Source: Ligilactobacillus ruminis DSM 20403 = NBRC 102161 (lineage in GTDB: Bacteria > Bacillota > Bacilli > Lactobacillales > Lactobacillaceae). Taken from it: DNA of 64,000 bases. The notes under the pieces are model-generated. The model was given only the letters and a program-made list of their open reading frames with translations, searched no databases and was not told the origin of the DNA. The position numbers and the translations under genes were made by a program. Positions 6,643 through 17,300 of this stretch are shown in pieces; positions within the stretch are counted from its first letter, which is position 1; every line of letters begins with the position of its first letter. The stretch is taken from the NCBI RefSeq assembly GCF_900113455.1, contig NZ_FOPI01000008.1, positions 22,633 to 86,632 of the forward strand, in the 5' to 3' direction.

Positions 6643-8346
6643 ATGATGGCAATTTTAATGACGATCATTGCCTTGGCGGTGGTGCTTTACGCTGCAGCAA
6701 TGGTTTTCAAACGACGATATAAGATGCAGGCAGAAGAGGTAAGAAATCAAGTTGAAAGCATTGAAAAAGCGTCATTGGATGCGGATTTTGCCAATCTCAG
6801 CCGGATGACTCTTTCAGGCGAAAGTCTGACGGAAGTTGAAAACATGGATAAATCGTACCATTATCTGATGAATCGACGTTTGCCGGAGATTATCGAGGAA
6901 TTGGATGAAATTGATGAACAGATTGAGGGATATCATGTTTTTTTGTCTAAGACGGGGCTTGAAACAACCAGGAAAAAGACCATGGACGCAATTTCTCAGT
7001 ACCGTGAACTGGCAGCAAAGGTTTCACGAATTAAAAAACAGGCCGAAAGTCATCAGGAAGCAGTCAAGGAACTTAAAGACAAGTATCAAAGGATCAGAAA
7101 GATTTTGCTGACAAAAAATTTTTCGTATGGTCAAAGCATTGATGCCTTGGAATCAAGCATGCAAAATCTTGAGAATCTTTTTGAAGACTATATGAAGGTG
7201 CTTGAAAAGGGCGATTTGAAGAAAACGGATGAAATTCTCTCAGAACTTCGTCAAAAAACGCACGTGCTTGAAACAGCTCTTGATAAAATTCCGCCAATTT
7301 ATAAGAACTACAAGAACGTTTATCCGGAACAGATGACAGAAATCAAAGAAGCCATCAGAAAGATGAAAGAAGAACGCTATGAGTTTGAGTTTGACTCTGA
7401 AAAGGTCATTTCTGAAACGGATGACCAAATAAAACGACTTGATGAAGGACTTGCAAAAATCGAAGTTGAAAATTGCGAATTACTCGACAACAAAATTTAT
7501 GAAAATATCGAAAAACTGTATGATGCAATCGAAAAAGAATATAATGCCAAACTTCGCTTTGACAAGCGACTTTCCTATTTCAAAGACTTTATGGAACACG
7601 CTCGCAAACAGGAACGAGAACTGCTGATAGAGTTGGATCGACTTTCGATGAATTATGTATTCAATCACAATGAACCCGAAAACGCGCATAGTTTGGACGA
7701 TATGCTGAAACGCATCGAAAAATGGTATCAGGGCTATGAGAACCGTGATGAAGAAATGAGCATCTGTTATTCCGAATATTACTCGCGGATGCTTGAAAAT
7801 TTGAAGGATCTGGCTAATATTGAAAAGCGACAAAAAGAAATTTTCGACAGCGTGGCATCGCTTTTCAAGGATGAACAAGATGCAAAACGAGCCATTCAGA
7901 ATTTTGATGCTGAAATGCATCGTTTGAAACGATCAATCGACAACCTCAACTTGCCTGGTCTTTCCAATGAATATCAGCAGTATTTCTTGAAAGTTTCAGC
8001 TGAAATCGTTGATTTGGCAAACGATTTGGGCAAGATTCAAGTCGACATGGATCAGATTGAGCATGATTTGATCAATACTCAATCCGATCTTGACGTTTTG
8101 GAGAAAAAGACTCAGGAAATAATCGATGCGTCAACATTGGCCCAGGAGTGCATCCAGTATGCCAATCGATATCGAGGCGAGTCAGAAGAAGTGGCCAATG
8201 CACAAAAAGAAGCAATCAGCCTGTTTGAAAAGTGCGATTACATAAAATCGCTTGACACGATTGCGCATATTTTGGAAAAAGTCGATGAAAACTCGTATCG
8301 CAGAATTGAAGCAAGCTATAAGAAAAAGAGCAAATATCAAAGTTAG
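6643..8346 (+). CDS. ezrA: Septation ring formation regulator EzrA
   Basis: 567 aa, the usual EzrA length. An N-terminal transmembrane helix (about residues 3-21) is followed by a spectrin-like, almost wholly coiled-coil cytoplasmic region rich in E, K and Q. EzrA is a membrane-anchored regulator of FtsZ ring dynamics and of peptidoglycan synthase placement. Start chosen at ATG 6643 (MMAILMTII), 11 nt after AAGGGGCGG; an upstream TTG at 6616 would put polar residues ahead of the membrane helix. The gene is followed by a terminator, so it is probably monocistronic. Confidence 0.95.
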   Translation: MMAILMTIIALAVVLYAAAMVFKRRYKMQAEEVRNQVESIEKASLDADFANLSRMTLSGESLTEVENMDKSYHYLMNRRLPEIIEELDEIDEQIEGYHVFLSKTGLETTRKKTMDAISQYRELAAKVSRIKKQAESHQEAVKELKDKYQRIRKILLTKNFSYGQSIDALESSMQNLENLFEDYMKVLEKGDLKKTDEILSELRQKTHVLETALDKIPPIYKNYKNVYPEQMTEIKEAIRKMKEERYEFEFDSEKVISETDDQIKRLDEGLAKIEVENCELLDNKIYENIEKLYDAIEKEYNAKLRFDKRLSYFKDFMEHARKQERELLIELDRLSMNYVFNHNEPENAHSLDDMLKRIEKWYQGYENRDEEMSICYSEYYSRMLENLKDLANIEKRQKEIFDSVASLFKDEQDAKRAIQNFDAEMHRLKRSIDNLNLPGLSNEYQQYFLKVSAEIVDLANDLGKIQVDMDQIEHDLINTQSDLDVLEKKTQEIIDASTLAQECIQYANRYRGESEEVANAQKEAISLFEKCDYIKSLDTIAHILEKVDENSYRRIEASYKKKSKYQS

Positions 8347-8376
8347 ATGCATGAAAATCGGAAATTTTGCTTTATA

Positions 8377-8406
8377 AAGGGTGACAATTGCGTCATCCTT
8401 TTTTGC
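8377..8406 (+). terminator. ezrA terminator
   Basis: AAGGGTGAC, loop AATT, GCGTCATCCTT (stem with one G-U pair) is followed by a T-run. Confidence 0.75.
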
Positions 8407-8435
8407 TTGTATTTTGATAGTTGATTGGTTAGAAT
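8407..8435 (+). promoter_or_regulatory. Promoter of iscS-thiI
   Basis: TTGTAT, 17 nt, TAGAAT, directly after the ezrA terminator and 40 nt before the iscS start. Confidence 0.6.
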
Positions 8436-8474
8436 TAAAAGGAATGTCAATGTAAAAGAGAGGGTATGCAGAAA

Positions 8475-9620
8475 ATGTACTTTGACAATAGTGCAACGAC
8501 AAAAATAGATCCGCAAGTTTTGCAAACGTATCAGACGGTTTGTGAAAAAGTTTGGGGCAATCCCTCATCTTTGCATAATCTGGGAGAACATGCCTTTAAT
8601 CTGCTTGAACAGGCAAGAAAGCAGGTTGCTGATTTGATCGGAAGAAAGCAAGATGAGATCTTCTTTACTAGCGGCGGGACTGAAAGCGACAACTGGGCAA
8701 TCAAAGGAACTGCCATTGAAAAGCATATTTACGGAAAACATTTAATCACGTCAAGCGTTGAGCACCCTGCAGTCATCAATACGATGAGACAATTGGAAAA
8801 GCTGGGTTTTGAAGTGACCTATCTTCCGGTTGACAAGGAAGGACGAGTCAGCTGCGAGGATTTGAGAAAATCAATCAGGAAAGATACGATTCTTGTTTCA
8901 ATCATGGCAGTCAACAATGAAGTTGGGTCTATTCAGCCGATTGATGAGATTGCTGAAGTTTTGAAAGACTATCCTAAAATTCATTTTCACGTCGATGCCG
9001 TTCAGGCGGTCGGAAAGGGGCTTGGCAAGATGCTTAAAAATGAGCGGATTGACCTGATGTCGTTTTCCGGTCACAAATTTCATGCACCGCGCGGGATTGG
9101 ATTCATGTATAAAAAAGAAGGCAGAATGATTGCTCCGCTATTGACGGGCGGTGGACAGGAAAAAAATCTGCGAAGCGGAACCGAAAATCTGCCTGCGATT
9201 GCGGCAATGGCAAAGGCTTTGAGACTTGTGGTCGAAAATGAGGACGAATATTCAAAGCGTCAGCAAAAAATTAAAGAAAAAATCTACGATCACGTGGAAA
9301 AATTCGACAAAGCAGTCATCTTTTCCGGACGCGACAAGAATTTTGCCCCACACGTGCTTTGTTTTGCAATCAAGGGCGTCAGGGGCGAGACGATTGTCCA
9401 TGCTTTTGAAGACAATGACATTTACATTTCAACGACAAGCGCATGTTCATCTAAGAAACATACGGTTTCATCGACGCTCCGTTCGATTGGAATTGATGAC
9501 GGAATTGCAACTTCTGCGGTTCGAGTCAGTCTTGATGAAAACAATACGCTTGAAGAGGCGGAAGAATTCAACAATGTTTTTGATGAATTATATGAAAAAT
9601 TTCGGATGATCAACTCTTAA
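8475..9620 (+). CDS. iscS: Cysteine desulfurase (IscS/NifS family), partner of ThiI
   Basis: 381 aa PLP enzyme. TSGGTESDN binds the cofactor, the PLP lysine lies in [10 protein letters not shown] (about Lys201), and the persulfide cysteine in TTSACSSKK (about Cys324). It takes sulfur from L-cysteine and hands it on. Start chosen at ATG 8475 because the GAGAGGGT site is well spaced from it and too close to ATG 8466. It lies 20 nt before thiI, so its likely job is sulfur supply for 4-thiouridine in tRNA, and perhaps thiazole synthesis. A second desulfurase lies at 56.9 kb. Confidence 0.96.
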   Translation: MYFDNSATTKIDPQVLQTYQTVCEKVWGNPSSLHNLGEHAFNLLEQARKQVADLIGRKQDEIFFTSGGTESDNWAIKGTAIEKHIYGKHLITSSVEHPAVINTMRQLEKLGFEVTYLPVDKEGRVSCEDLRKSIRKDTILVSIMAVNNEVGSIQPIDEIAEVLKDYPKIHFHVDAVQAVGKGLGKMLKNERIDLMSFSGHKFHAPRGIGFMYKKEGRMIAPLLTGGGQEKNLRSGTENLPAIAAMAKALRLVVENEDEYSKRQQKIKEKIYDHVEKFDKAVIFSGRDKNFAPHVLCFAIKGVRGETIVHAFEDNDIYISTTSACSSKKHTVSSTLRSIGIDDGIATSAVRVSLDENNTLEEAEEFNNVFDELYEKFRMINS

Positions 9621-9639
9621 ATCATTGAAAGGAAACAAT

Positions 9640-10857
9640 ATGCAATATACTGAAATTATGGTTCGTTACGGCGAACTGTCAACAAAAGGCAAAAACAGGC
9701 GAAACTTTATCGACCGTTTGGGATTCAACGTGCGTTCCGCAATGCACGATTTTCCGAAATTGGTCGTCAAGGCACATCGTGATCGAATGCACATTTATTT
9801 GAACGGTGAGGATTCCGACAAAGTCATCGAACGTTTAAAACAGGTTTTTGGAATTCAGAATTTTTCACCATCGGTCAGGGTCGAACGCGATGTCGAAGCT
9901 GTAAAGGAAAAAGCCGTTGAAATGATCAACGAAAAGTTCTTCGACGGAATGACGTTCAAAGTAAATACGAGACGCTCCGATCACCATTTTGTCTATGATA
10001 CGAACGAATTGAATGAAATGATCGGCGGATACGTGCTTCAAAACGTCCCAGGACTCAAGGTTAAAATGAAAAATCCGGATATTACGCTGCGAGTCGAAGT
10101 TCGTTGCGACGGCATCTATTTGTCTCATGAAAAGATCCAGGGGGCCGGCGGACTGCCTGTCGGCACCGCCGGACGCGCAATGCTGATGCTTTCAGGCGGC
10201 ATTGATTCGCCGGTTGCGGGCTATCTTGCAATGAAACGCGGCGTTGATATTGAAATGGTTCACTTCTTCAGTCCGCCATATACGAGCGAACAGGCTTTGA
10301 ACAAAGCCAAGGAACTGACAGCCAAGCTGACGCCTTACGTTGGAAGAATACAGTTTATCGAGGTTCCGTTTACCGAAATTCAGGAAACGGTCAAACATGA
10401 CGTTCCGTCCGGATATCTGATGACGATTCAGCGACGGTTCATGCTCAGGCTAACGGAGGCATTAGCCAAAAAACGCGGTGGTCTGGCAATTTTTAACGGT
10501 GAAGCTTTGGGACAGGTTGCTTCCCAGACGCTTGAAAGTATGGCGGCCATCAACGATGTGACGACGATGCCTGTTTTGCGGCCGGTTGTTTCAATGGATA
10601 AAAATGAAATCATCAAGATTGCTCAAAAGATTGATACGTTTGATCTGTCAATCATGCCGTTTGAGGATTGCTGTACCGTTTTCGCTCCTCCTGCTCCGAA
10701 GACGAAGCCGAAAATTGATCGCGCGCGCTATTACGAAAGCCGCTTAGATGTCGATGGATTGATTCAGCGTGCTTTGGACGGCGTTAAAGTGACGAATATT
10801 CAAATTGGCGATTCTTTCTTAAATGATTCCGAACAGGCATTTTCAGAATTGCTTTAA
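9640..10857 (+). CDS. thiI: tRNA 4-thiouridine synthase ThiI
   Basis: 405 aa: an N-terminal ferredoxin-like and THUMP region (about 1-165), then a PP-loop adenylation domain with [11 protein letters not shown] (Ser at about 185). The C-terminal rhodanese domain of E. coli ThiI is absent, as is normal in Firmicutes. It adenylates U8 of tRNA and installs sulfur received from IscS. A CC pair near residue 344 (FEDCCTVF) may carry persulfide or disulfide chemistry. Start at ATG 9640 after AAAGGAAAC. Confidence 0.96.
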   Translation: MQYTEIMVRYGELSTKGKNRRNFIDRLGFNVRSAMHDFPKLVVKAHRDRMHIYLNGEDSDKVIERLKQVFGIQNFSPSVRVERDVEAVKEKAVEMINEKFFDGMTFKVNTRRSDHHFVYDTNELNEMIGGYVLQNVPGLKVKMKNPDITLRVEVRCDGIYLSHEKIQGAGGLPVGTAGRAMLMLSGGIDSPVAGYLAMKRGVDIEMVHFFSPPYTSEQALNKAKELTAKLTPYVGRIQFIEVPFTEIQETVKHDVPSGYLMTIQRRFMLRLTEALAKKRGGLAIFNGEALGQVASQTLESMAAINDVTTMPVLRPVVSMDKNEIIKIAQKIDTFDLSIMPFEDCCTVFAPPAPKTKPKIDRARYYESRLDVDGLIQRALDGVKVTNIQIGDSFLNDSEQAFSELL

Positions 10858-10909
10858 TTCTGCATGATTAAATTTAATTTTAGCTTGACGCACTGTGCCA
10901 ACAAGGCTA

Positions 10910-11145
10910 AAATACTCGTATAAGCTTTGAACAAGAGGGTTCAGACATGACGATTTAAAGAGAGAAACGGGTTGGTGGAACGTTTTACTCGTCGTTTGAA
11001 TTGTAGCTTGTGAGCTGTCGGACTGAACCAACAGTAGGTCTGACCGGATATCAGTTCGTTAACATGAATTAAAGCGGGGCATTAAAGCCCAATTTAGGTG
11101 GTACCACGGCACTGTCGTCCTATTAGAGGACGGCAGTGTTTTTTG
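10910..11145 (+). promoter_or_regulatory. T-box riboswitch controlling valS
   Basis: The T-box sequence AGGTGGTACCACGG is at 11095-11109, and the terminator is CACTGTCGTCC/AGGACGGCAGTG plus T-run (11110-11144). A Stem I base GGTTCAG/CTGAACC and the AGAGAG..GGTTGGTGGAA apical features are visible. A possible specifier is GTA (Val) at 11003-11005 in GAATTGTAGC; the register is not certain. Uncharged tRNA-Val is expected to stabilise the antiterminator and switch valS on. Together with the spacer to valS it fills the gap after thiI. Confidence 0.9.
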
Positions 11146-11199
11146 TTTGAATGAACTGGTAAGGAGCACTGCATTTGACAAAGGAAAGGAAGAAACTCA

Positions 11200-13863
11200 A
11201 TGGCAAAAGATATTGAAATGTCAACAAAATACGATCCGAGTCAAGTTGAACCCGGACGTTACGAACAATGGGTAAACGACGGATTGTTCAAGCCGAGCGG
11301 CGACAAAAAGGCCAAGCCTTATTCAATCGTGATCCCGCCTCCGAACGTAACCGGCAAGCTTCACTTGGGCCATGCCTGGGACACGACTCTGCAAGACATG
11401 CTGATCAGGCAAAAACGCATGCAAGGGTTTGATACTCTTTGGCTTCCGGGAATGGATCATGCCGGAATCGCAACGCAGGCAAAAGTTGAAGCTCGTCTTG
11501 CAGAACAAGGAATCTCACGCTATGATCTGGGACGAGAAAAATTTGTTGACAAAGTCTGGGAATGGAAAGACGAATATGCAAGCATTATCAAGCAGCAGTG
11601 GGCAAAACTTGGTCTTTCGCTTGATTACGATCGCGAACGTTTTACTTTGGACGAAGGATTATCCAAGGCAGTTCGCAAGGTGTTTGTTTCCCTTTATAAA
11701 AAAGGCTTGATTTATCGCGGTGAATATATCATCAACTGGGATCCGAAGGCAAGAACTGCTCTTTCAGACATCGAAGTCATTCACCAAGATGACAAAGGTG
11801 CTTTCTACCACGTGAAATATCCGTTCGTTGATCCGGAGCATACTTTCAACGGGAAACATTATATTGAGATTGCGACGACGCGTCCGGAAACGATGATGGG
11901 CGACGTTGCGGTTGCCGTTAATCCGAGCGATGAACGCTATAAGGATCTTGTCGGCAAGGAAGTCGTTCTTCCGCTTCAAGGGCGCCATATTCCGATTATT
12001 GCCGATCAGTACGTTGATCCCGAATTCGGGACGGGGATGGTCAAGATTACGCCGGCCCACGACCCTAATGACTTTGAAGTCGGCAATCGTCATAATCTGG
12101 AACGAATCAATACGATGAACGATGATGCGACGATGAATGAAAATGCTGGCAAATATTGCGGACTCGATCGCTTTGAAGCTCGCAAGGCAATCGTTTCCGA
12201 TCTTCAAGATCAAGGATATATGATCAACATCGAACCGATTGTTCATAGCGTCGGTCATTCGGAACGGACCGGGGTTCAGGTTGAAGCACGTCTTTCAACT
12301 CAATGGTTCGTCAAGATGAAACCATTAGCGGAAGCCGCTTTGAAAAATCAGGAAACTGATGATGCCGTTAAATTTGTTCCCGAACGCTTTGAAAAGACGT
12401 TTACGCAATGGATGGAAAACGTTCATGATTGGGTTATTTCGCGTCAGCTTTGGTGGGGACATCAAATTCCTGCCTGGTACAATAAGAAGACGGGCGAGAC
12501 TTACGTTGGTGAAGAAGCACCTGAAGACATCGAAAATTGGGAACAGGATACAGACGTTTTGGATACTTGGTTCTCAAGCGCTTTGTGGCCGTTTTCGACA
12601 ATGGGTTGGCCGGATACCGAATCAGAGGATTTTAAGCGCTACTTCCCAACGGATACTTTGGTTACCGGTTATGACATCATCTTCTTCTGGGTATCCCGCA
12701 TGATTTTCCAAAGTCTTGAATTTACGGGACGCAGGCCGTTCAAGCACGTTTTGCTGCATGGTTTGATTCGTGACGAACAAGGACGCAAGATGAGCAAGTC
12801 TCTCGGCAACGGAATCGATCCGATGGACGTTATCGACAAATACGGTGCCGATGCGCTGCGCTGGTTCCTTTCAACCGGATCGACTCCTGGGCAAGACGTT
12901 CGTTTCTCATACACCAAGATGGATGCCGCATGGAATTTCATCAATAAGATTTGGAATGCGAGTCGTTTCGTAATCATGAACCTCGATGAAGAGACGACAA
13001 AAGATTTACCTGACATTAAGGAATGGCAGCTTTCCGACAAGTGGATTTTGAGTCGATTGAACAAGACGGTCAAAGAAGTTACGCGTTTGTTTGACGGCTT
13101 TGAATTTGGCGAAGCCGGACGTGCTCTTTACAATTTCATTTGGAACGATTTTTGTGACTGGTACATCGAAATGGCCAAGGAAGATCTGAATGGTTCCGAT
13201 GAAAAGCTCAAGCACAATACTCAAAACATCTTGTGCTACGTGCTTGATCAAACGCTGCGTCTGATGCACCCAATCATGCCGTTCGTCACGGAAAAGATCT
13301 GGCTGACGATGCCGCATGACGGAAAATCGCTCGTTACGGCCGCATATCCTGTTGAACATCCGGAATTCGACAATCCGGAAGCAGAAAAGCAGATGGATAA
13401 CCTGATTGAACTTATCAAAGCGGTCAGAAACAGCCGCGCTTCAGTTAATGCGCCGATGTCGAGCGCAATCGACATTTTGATCAGGACGACTTCGGAAGAC
13501 ACAAAGTCGGTTTTCGATGCAAACGTTGAATACATCAACCGCTTCTGCCATCCGAAGAAGCTTGAGATTTCAGCTGACGTGGAGGCTCCTGCCCTTTCAA
13601 TGACATCCGTCATCACCGGCGCCGAAGTCTATCTGCCGCTTGCCGACCTGATTGACCTCAACGAAGAGCATGCCCGTCTTGAAAAAGAAGCATCAAAACT
13701 TGAAAAAGAAGTCGAACGCGGTGAAAAGAAACTCTCAAACGAACGTTTCGTCGCAAACGCTCCAGCAGAAGTCGTAAACAGCGAAAAAGAAAAACTTGCC
13801 GGCTACAGGAGCAAGCTCGAGGCGACAAGGATCCGAATCGGGGAACTGGAAAAGGAAATGTAA
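11200..13863 (+). CDS. valS: Valyl-tRNA synthetase
   Basis: 887 aa class I synthetase. HIGH is present as HLGH in [15 protein letters not shown] (about residues 47-61) and KMSKS as [11 protein letters not shown] (about 528). The editing (CP1) domain lies between them, and the C-terminal coiled-coil arm (about 815-887: [18 protein letters not shown]) is complete. It charges tRNA-Val with valine and edits threonine. Start ATG 11200 after GAAAGGAAG. In relatives folC follows directly; here the tandem repeat and a restriction enzyme gene intervene. Confidence 0.98.
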   Translation: MAKDIEMSTKYDPSQVEPGRYEQWVNDGLFKPSGDKKAKPYSIVIPPPNVTGKLHLGHAWDTTLQDMLIRQKRMQGFDTLWLPGMDHAGIATQAKVEARLAEQGISRYDLGREKFVDKVWEWKDEYASIIKQQWAKLGLSLDYDRERFTLDEGLSKAVRKVFVSLYKKGLIYRGEYIINWDPKARTALSDIEVIHQDDKGAFYHVKYPFVDPEHTFNGKHYIEIATTRPETMMGDVAVAVNPSDERYKDLVGKEVVLPLQGRHIPIIADQYVDPEFGTGMVKITPAHDPNDFEVGNRHNLERINTMNDDATMNENAGKYCGLDRFEARKAIVSDLQDQGYMINIEPIVHSVGHSERTGVQVEARLSTQWFVKMKPLAEAALKNQETDDAVKFVPERFEKTFTQWMENVHDWVISRQLWWGHQIPAWYNKKTGETYVGEEAPEDIENWEQDTDVLDTWFSSALWPFSTMGWPDTESEDFKRYFPTDTLVTGYDIIFFWVSRMIFQSLEFTGRRPFKHVLLHGLIRDEQGRKMSKSLGNGIDPMDVIDKYGADALRWFLSTGSTPGQDVRFSYTKMDAAWNFINKIWNASRFVIMNLDEETTKDLPDIKEWQLSDKWILSRLNKTVKEVTRLFDGFEFGEAGRALYNFIWNDFCDWYIEMAKEDLNGSDEKLKHNTQNILCYVLDQTLRLMHPIMPFVTEKIWLTMPHDGKSLVTAAYPVEHPEFDNPEAEKQMDNLIELIKAVRNSRASVNAPMSSAIDILIRTTSEDTKSVFDANVEYINRFCHPKKLEISADVEAPALSMTSVITGAEVYLPLADLIDLNEEHARLEKEASKLEKEVERGEKKLSNERFVANAPAEVVNSEKEKLAGYRSKLEATRIRIGELEKEM

Positions 13864-13865
13864 GA

Positions 13866-14127
13866 ACAAGGTGTGGAGCCGAGCGGTCAGCCCGCGAGCA
13901 CCAGGCCTGCTCGAACGCCGGCGGGCTCGTCCTGCCAAGCGAGGGTACCTGGGCGGAACGGGCTGCGAGGCGCAACCCGATTAGACAAGGTGTGGAGCCG
14001 AGCGGTCAGCCCGCGAGCACCAGGCCTGCTCGAACGCCGGCAGGCTCGTCCTGCCAAGCGAGAGTACCTGGGCGGAACGGGCTGCGAGGTGCAACCCGAT
14101 TAGACAAGGTGTGGAGCCGAGCGGTCA
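13866..14127. repeat. GC-rich 119-bp tandem repeat, 2.2 copies
   Basis: Two full units (13866-13984 and 13985-14103) differ at only three sites, all G-to-A or C-to-T in the second. A third unit of 24 nt (14104-14127) then degrades. GC content is far above that of the flanking genes. Each unit can fold: AGCCCGC pairs with GCGGGCT round GAGCACCAGGCCTGCTC. The unit length is not a multiple of three, so the overlapping open frames shift from copy to copy and are not credible genes. It lies between the valS stop codon and the first strong terminator, so it may form part of the valS 3' UTR. Confidence 0.9.
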
Positions 14128-14190
14128 TGAGCCCGTGCACAAGCATGAGGATGACTGAAGGCGAGTGGCTTTCTGAATGAACAATGGATG

Positions 14191-14228
14191 CGCTTCACGT
14201 ATATTATGATACGTGAGGCGTTTTTTTT
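14191..14228 (+). terminator. Terminator after valS and the repeat array
   Basis: A 12-bp stem CGCTTCACGTAT/ATACGTGAGGCG with loop ATTATG is followed by eight T. It lies inside the longest reading frame of the restriction enzyme, which argues that the enzyme starts downstream. Confidence 0.85.
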
Positions 14229-14340
14229 GATTATTTCGCATCTTGTTTCGGCAAGCGGCTCAATAATTGCCGGCGAGCAGTTCAAGGACAGGGTCCTTTT
14301 GGGCATGGAACTTAGGAAATTCAAGGGAAAGGCAGATATT

Positions 14341-17300
14341 ATGAATGCATTTAATCATTTAATTGAACATATTAATAATGACATGACCAATCAAAGAGAC
14401 AGGGGAACGGCCTTTGAAAAGCTGGCCGTTGCATATTTCAAGAATGAGCCCGCCTACAGGAACAAGTACAGCGATGTCTGGATGTTGAGTGATCTTCCGG
14501 AGGAGTATGATATCCCGCATCAGGATACAGGTGTGGACATTGTTGCCAGGGACCGTAATACCGGCAAGCTGACTGCAATTCAGGCCAAGTTCTACAAGAA
14601 CAAGGTTGGCAAGGACACCATCAACTCATTTGTCGCTGAAGCTGCCAAAGACTATTACGCTGACGGCATCATCATCTCAACAACCGATGAATGGAACCGC
14701 AATGCCGAAAGGGCGCTGGCGGGATTGTCAAAGCCGATTGCGCGTATCGGGCTTACGGATCTTGAGAACGCTGATATCGACTGGGGGATGTTTGATTTTG
14801 GCAGCGCTGATGCCATTGACAAAAAGCCTGCCAAGAAACTTCGTGACTATCAGAAGGAAGCAATTGAAAAATCAGTTGAATATTTCAGGGATAATGAGCG
14901 TGGCAAGCTCATTATGGCACCCGGCACCGGCAAGACGTTCACCAGTCTCAAGATTGCCGAGGCATTGTACAGGGAAAAGGGAGGCAGCAACTACAACATC
15001 CTTTACCTGGTTCCGAGCATTCAGCTTCTTTCGCAGACGCTCTTCAACTGGAATTCCGATGTTTCCGATGACATCAACATGATTTCCTTCTCCGTCGTGT
15101 CTGACAGGAAGGCCACGAAGAAGACCGGCGATGACAATCTGACTGCCAAGGACGTTGGCTTTCCCGCTACGACAAATGTCAGTGAACTGATGGAAAACTA
15201 TGAGACCATAGATACTTCCAAAGGCAGGGACATGACAGTCATTTTCTCAACTTATCAGTCGATTGACGTCATTCATCAGGCACAGGAGGCAGGCTATCCG
15301 GAATTTGACCTGATCATTGCAGACGAGGCGCACAGGACAACAGGTTCTTCCAAGCTTGGTGAAGACAGTATGTTCACAAAGGTTCACGGCAATGACAACG
15401 TAAAGGGCAGGCTGCGTTTATATCAGACTGCAACGCCTAAGGTTTACGGACCCGATGCCAAGAAGAAGGCTGAGTCAAACAGTGTCGAGCTTGCTTCAAT
15501 GGATGATGAGAGCATCTACGGTCGTGAAATTTTCCGCCTTGGATTCGGTGAGGCGGTAAACCGCGGCTATCTCACTGACTACAAGGTTTCCGTCCTTGCA
15601 GTCAACGAAAAGTATGTTGACAGGAACATGCAGAATATCATGGCTTCCGAGGACAATGAACTCAATACCAGTGACATTGGCAAGATCATCGGCATCTGGA
15701 ATGCGATGACGAAGCGCAATGGAATGAACGGGGCGATTTCAGGAGCACCGATGAAGCGCGCCATCGCGTTTACTGACACCATTGAGCACTCAAAGCAGAT
15801 TGCCGATGAGTTCAATGACGTTGTCAATGATTATCTCGGGGAGTATGCAGAGGGAAGCTTTTCCGTTGACGTTCATCATGTCGACGGCGGTCTGAATGCC
15901 ATGGAGAAGAAGACGGAACTGGACTGGCTGGCAAGTGACATGCCTGAAAATACGGCTCGTGTGCTCTCCAATGTCCGTTTCCTGACGGAAGGAATCGATG
16001 TTCCCAATCTGGATGCAATCATCTTCATGAGTCCCAGGAAGTCGCAGGTTGACATTGTCCAGGCCGTCGGGCGCATCATGCGCCGCTATGAGGGTAAGGA
16101 GTACGGTTATATTATCCTGCCTGTTGTCATTGATGCCGATGCTGATCCGGAAACTGTGCTTGACAACAACCAGAAGTATCAGGAAATATGGCAGGTTCTC
16201 AACGCCCTGAGGTCAATTGACGAACGGTTTGAATCTGAAATCAACAAACTGGAACTCAACAGGAAGAAGAGCAGGAAGATCAACCTTATCGGTGTTTCCA
16301 CCAAGCCTGGTTCTGAAGTCACTGAAGAAGGCGGAAAAGCCGGTGAAGGCGAAAAGGGTGAAAATGGTCCGAACTATGTTCAGACTGAGCTTGACCTCGG
16401 AATGGATATGGGTGCCATAGAGCAGGCATTCTACGGGAAGATTGTCCAGAAGGTCGGTGATCGTCGCTACCTTGAGGACTGGTCAAAGGACGTTGCCGAT
16501 ATTGCCAAGAGGCATATCAACAAGATCAACACGCTGATTGATGAGAAAAAGGGTGCCAGAATGGCATTTGACCAGTTCATGAAGAGCCTGCACTATAATA
16601 TCAATGATTCAATTGACAGGAATCAGGCCGTTGAAATGCTGGCTCAGCATCTGATTACCCAGCCTGTCTTCTCGGCCTTGTTTGATGAATACAGCTTTGT
16701 CAACGACAATCCCGTCTCTCATGCGATGAATGACGTCATTTCCGCCTTCTCCGTCTTCGGCTTCGACAAGGAGCAAAAGGAACTTGAACCTTTCTATGAG
16801 TCAGTCAGGCTTCGTGCATCGGGAATTGACAATGCCGAGGCAAAGCAGAAGGTTATCGTGACTCTTTATGACAAGTTCTTCAGAACAGGGTTCAAGAGTA
16901 CGACGGAACAGTTGGGGATTGTGTTCACTCCTGTTGAAATCGTCGACTTCATCATCAGGTCGGTTGACTATGCATTGAACAGGTATTTCGGCAAGCGGAT
17001 CTCAAGTGAGAACGTGCATGTTCTGGATCCGTTCACGGGTACAGGTACCTTCATCACGCGGACGCTGCAGTATCTGAAGGAGCAGATGGATGCCGGAGAA
17101 ATTACGTATGATGATATTTTGAGAAAGTACATGCATGAACTTCACGCCAATGAAATCGTGCTTCTGAGTTACTACATCGCCGCCATCAACATCGAATCGG
17201 TCTTTGACGAAATAAACGGACCTGGCCGTGGCTATCAGCCGTTTGAGGGTATTGTTCTTACGGATACCTTTGAAAGCACCGAACGTGAAAATTCATTTAT

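Noticed and set aside
11764..12258. 164-aa frame antisense to valS
   Set aside because: Typical shadow of a codon-biased synthetase gene; no motif, no start signal.
13866..14127. CRISPR array
   Set aside because: Units are 119 bp, contiguous and without unique spacers; no cas genes.
13796..14180. Overlapping open frames on both strands across the GC-rich repeat
   Set aside because: They arise because GC-rich DNA lacks stop codons; the 119-bp period shifts the frame at each copy.
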